Source: Branchiostoma lanceolatum (Eukaryota > Chordata > Leptocardii > Amphioxiformes > Branchiostomatidae). From it: 64,000 nt of DNA. How positions within the stretch are numbered: position 1 is the first letter of the stretch; each line of letters opens with the position of its first letter. Positions 61,001 through 64,000 of this stretch are shown here, piece after piece. The position numbers and the translations under genes were made by a program. The stretch spans positions 38,487,958 to 38,551,957 of the forward strand of contig NC_089722.1 of NCBI RefSeq assembly GCF_035083965.1, read 5' to 3'. Below the pieces are notes generated by a model. The model did no database searches. It saw nothing but the letters and a program-made list of their open reading frames with translations, and was not told the DNA's origin.

Positions 61001-64000
61001 TTTTCTTTCAATCATTGGAACAAGTGGCTACAAGTAAGCCACCAAAACATCATCTTTCGCCTACGGCCACATCACGTTGAGAACACCCGATCCCGTTCGA
61101 TCTCGGATAGTTAAGCAACGTCGAGTCCGGTCAGTACCTGGATGGGAGACCACTTGGGAACACCGGATGCTGTAGGCGTCTTTTTGATTTTTTTTCTTTC
61201 AATCATTGGAAAAGGTGGCTATAAGTAAGCCAGCAAAACATCATCTTTCGCCTACGGGCACATGGCGTTGACAACACCCGATCCCGTTCGAACTCGGATA
61301 GTTAAGCAACGTCGAGTCCGGTCAGTGCCTGGATGGGAGACCTCCGGGGAACACCATTCTGTAGACGTCTTTTTGATTTTTTTTCTTTCAATCATTGGAA
61401 CAAGTGGCTACAAGTAAGCCACCAAAACATCATCTTTCGCCTACGGCCACATCACGTTGAGAACACCCGATCCCGTTCGATCTCGGATAGTTAAGCAACG
61501 TCGAGTCCGGTCAGTACCTGGATGGGAGACCACTTGGGAACACCGGATGCTGTAGGCGTCTTTTTGATTTTTTTTCTTTCAATCATTGGAAAAGGTGGCT
61601 ATAAGTAAGCCAGCAAAACATCATCTTTCGCCTACGGGCACATGGCGTTGACAACACCCGATCCCGTTCGAACTCGGATAGTTAAGCAACGTCGAGTCCG
61701 GTCAGTGCCTGGATGGGAGACCTCCGGGGAACACCATTCTGTAGACGTCTTTTTGATTTTTTTTCTTTCAATCATTGGAACAAGTGGCTACAAGTAAGCC
61801 ACCAAAACATCATCTTTCGCCTACGGCCACATCACGTTGAGAACACCCGATCCCGTTCGATCTCGGATAGTTAAGCAACGTCGAGTCCGGTCAGTACCTG
61901 GATGGGAGACCACTTGGGAACACCGGATGCTGTAGGCGTCTTTTTGATTTTTTTTCTTTCAATCATTGGAAAAGGTGGCTATAAGTAAGCCAGCAAAACA
62001 TCATCTTTCGCCTACGGGCACATGGCGTTGACAACACCCGATCCCGTTCGAACTCGGATAGTTAAGCAACGTCGAGTCCGGTCAGTGCCTGGATGGGAGA
62101 CCTCCGGGGAACACCATTCTGTAGACGTCTTTTTGATTTTTTTTCTTTCAATCATTGGAACAAGTGGCTACAAGTAAGCCACCAAAACATCATCTTTCGC
62201 CTACGGCCACATCACGTTGAGAACACCCGATCCCGTTCGATCTCGGATAGTTAAGCAACGTCGAGTCCGGTCAGTACCTGGATGGGAGACCACTTGGGAA
62301 CACCGGATGCTGTAGGCGTCTTTTTGATTTTTTTTCTTTCAATCATTGGAAAAGGTGGCTATAAGTAAGCCAGCAAAACATCATCTTTCGCCTACGGGCA
62401 CATGGCGTTGACAACACCCGATCCCGTTCGAACTCGGATAGTTAAGCAACGTCGAGTCCGGTCAGTGCCTGGATGGGAGACCTCCGGGGAACACCATTCT
62501 GTAGACGTCTTTTTGATTTTTTTTCTTTCAATCATTGGAACAAGTGGCTACAAGTAAGCCACCAAAACATCATCTTTCGCCTACGGCCACATCACGTTGA
62601 GAACACCCGATCCCGTTCGATCTCGGATAGTTAAGCAACGTCGAGTCCGGTCAGTACCTGGATGGGAGACCACTTGGGAACACCGGATGCTGTAGGCGTC
62701 TTTTTGATTTTTTTTCTTTCAATCATTGGAAAAGGTGGCTATAAGTAAGCCAGCAAAACATCATCTTTCGCCTACGGGCACATGGCGTTGACAACACCCG
62801 ATCCCGTTCGAACTCGGATAGTTAAGCAACGTCGAGTCCGGTCAGTGCCTGGATGGGAGACCTCCGGGGAACACCATTCTGTAGACGTCTTTTTGATTTT
62901 TTTTCTTTCAATCATTGGAACAAGTGGCTACAAGTAAGCCACCAAAACATCATCTTTCGCCTACGGCCACATCACGTTGAGAACACCCGATCCCGTTCGA
63001 TCTCGGATAGTTAAGCAACGTCGAGTCCGGTCAGTACCTGGATGGGAGACCACTTGGGAACACCGGATGCTGTAGGCGTCTTTTTGATTTTTTTTCTTTC
63101 AATCATTGGAAAAGGTGGCTATAAGTAAGCCAGCAAAACATCATCTTTCGCCTACGGGCACATGGCGTTGACAACACCCGATCCCGTTCGAACTCGGATA
63201 GTTAAGCAACGTCGAGTCCGGTCAGTGCCTGGATGGGAGACCTCCGGGGAACACCATTCTGTAGACGTCTTTTTGATTTTTTTTCTTTCAATCATTGGAA
63301 CAAGTGGCTACAAGTAAGCCACCAAAACATCATCTTTCGCCTACGGCCACATCACGTTGAGAACACCCGATCCCGTTCGATCTCGGATAGTTAAGCAACG
63401 TCGAGTCCGGTCAGTACCTGGATGGGAGACCACTTGGGAACACCGGATGCTGTAGGCGTCTTTTTGATTTTTTTTCTTTCAATCATTGGAAAAGGTGGCT
63501 ATAAGTAAGCCAGCAAAACATCATCTTTCGCCTACGGGCACATGGCGTTGACAACACCCGATCCCGTTCGAACTCGGATAGTTAAGCAACGTCGAGTCCG
63601 GTCAGTGCCTGGATGGGAGACCTCCGGGGAACACCATTCTGTAGACGTCTTTTTGATTTTTTTTCTTTCAATCATTGGAACAAGTGGCTACAAGTAAGCC
63701 ACCAAAACATCATCTTTCGCCTACGGCCACATCACGTTGAGAACACCCGATCCCGTTCGATCTCGGATAGTTAAGCAACGTCGAGTCCGGTCAGTACCTG
63801 GATGGGAGACCACTTGGGAACACCGGATGCTGTAGGCGTCTTTTTGATTTTTTTTCTTTCAATCATTGGAAAAGGTGGCTATAAGTAAGCCAGCAAAACA
63901 TCATCTTTCGCCTACGGGCACATGGCGTTGACAACACCCGATCCCGTTCGAACTCGGATAGTTAAGCAACGTCGAGTCCGGTCAGTGCCTGGATGGGAGA
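48973..64000 (+). rRNA. Tandem 5S rRNA gene array, right block: 39 further two-gene repeats, continuing past the window
   Basis: Type B genes start at 49,090 + 380n and type A at 49,279 + 380n, for n = 0 to 38. A fortieth B starts at 63,910 and is cut by the window end. The unit is the same as in the left block. The TTAGCC spacer marker follows the A genes at 49,279, 50,039, 51,179 and 51,939 only. All later units to the window end carry TAAGCC, that is, 31 successive units without the marker. Confidence 0.95.
63719..63837 (+). rRNA. 5S rRNA type A, last complete copy in the window
   Basis: Same sequence as the other type A genes, with the T5 stop directly after GTAGGC. The array clearly continues beyond this point. 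Confidence 0.94.

Noticed and set aside
37754-64000. CRISPR-like regular spacing
   Set aside because: The repeats are 5S genes and near-identical spacers; there are no unique spacers and the genome is eukaryotic.

Overview
The window is eukaryotic, animal nuclear DNA and most resembles a lancelet (Branchiostoma). The pointers are one clear animal gene in nine exons, introns crowded with short inverted-repeat transposons, tRNA-derived SINEs and minisatellites, and a long 5S rRNA gene array. The species call is inference; no search was possible.

Region 1 (1-9,500) has no gene I can support. It is a mosaic: a ~2 kb element with long inverted ends (592-2564) enclosing a 54-bp minisatellite and a SINE, a three-copy ~200-bp tandem repeat, two copies of a dispersed repeat family, and an inverted-repeat MITE.

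Region 2 (9,521-27,692, minus strand) is the complete gene for BCKDHB, the mitochondrial branched-chain alpha-keto acid dehydrogenase E1 beta subunit. It has nine exons, GT-AG introns with compatible phases, and 377 residues. The start codon lies in a TISU-type context. The introns hold MITEs, SINEs, a nested LINE tail and two local duplications that copied splice acceptors of this same gene (exon 6 into a minisatellite, exon 7 into a decayed duplicate).

Region 3 (27,700-37,620) is intergenic: microsatellites including ~170 bp of (AC)n, degenerate minisatellites, more MITEs, weak exon-like stretches at 29.3-31.3 kb, and a LINE 3' fragment interrupted by a 128-bp near-perfect palindrome with a 9-bp target duplication.

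Region 4 (37,627-64,000) is a 5S rRNA array in 380-bp units, each holding two different 5S genes in the same direction: canonical type A (119 nt) and variant type B (117 nt, 11 substitutions and a 2-nt deletion). By arithmetic on the unit there are 57 intact A and 57 intact B genes, one A split by an insertion and one B cut by the window end. A 4,301-bp insert (44,668-48,968) with inverted ends CACGCC...GGCGTG and a GGTC duplication lies inside the internal promoter of one A gene. It carries a CpG-rich promoter-like end, a plausible five-exon transcript and a polyadenylation signal, with no long ORF. This insert and the paired-isotype array are the most unusual things here.
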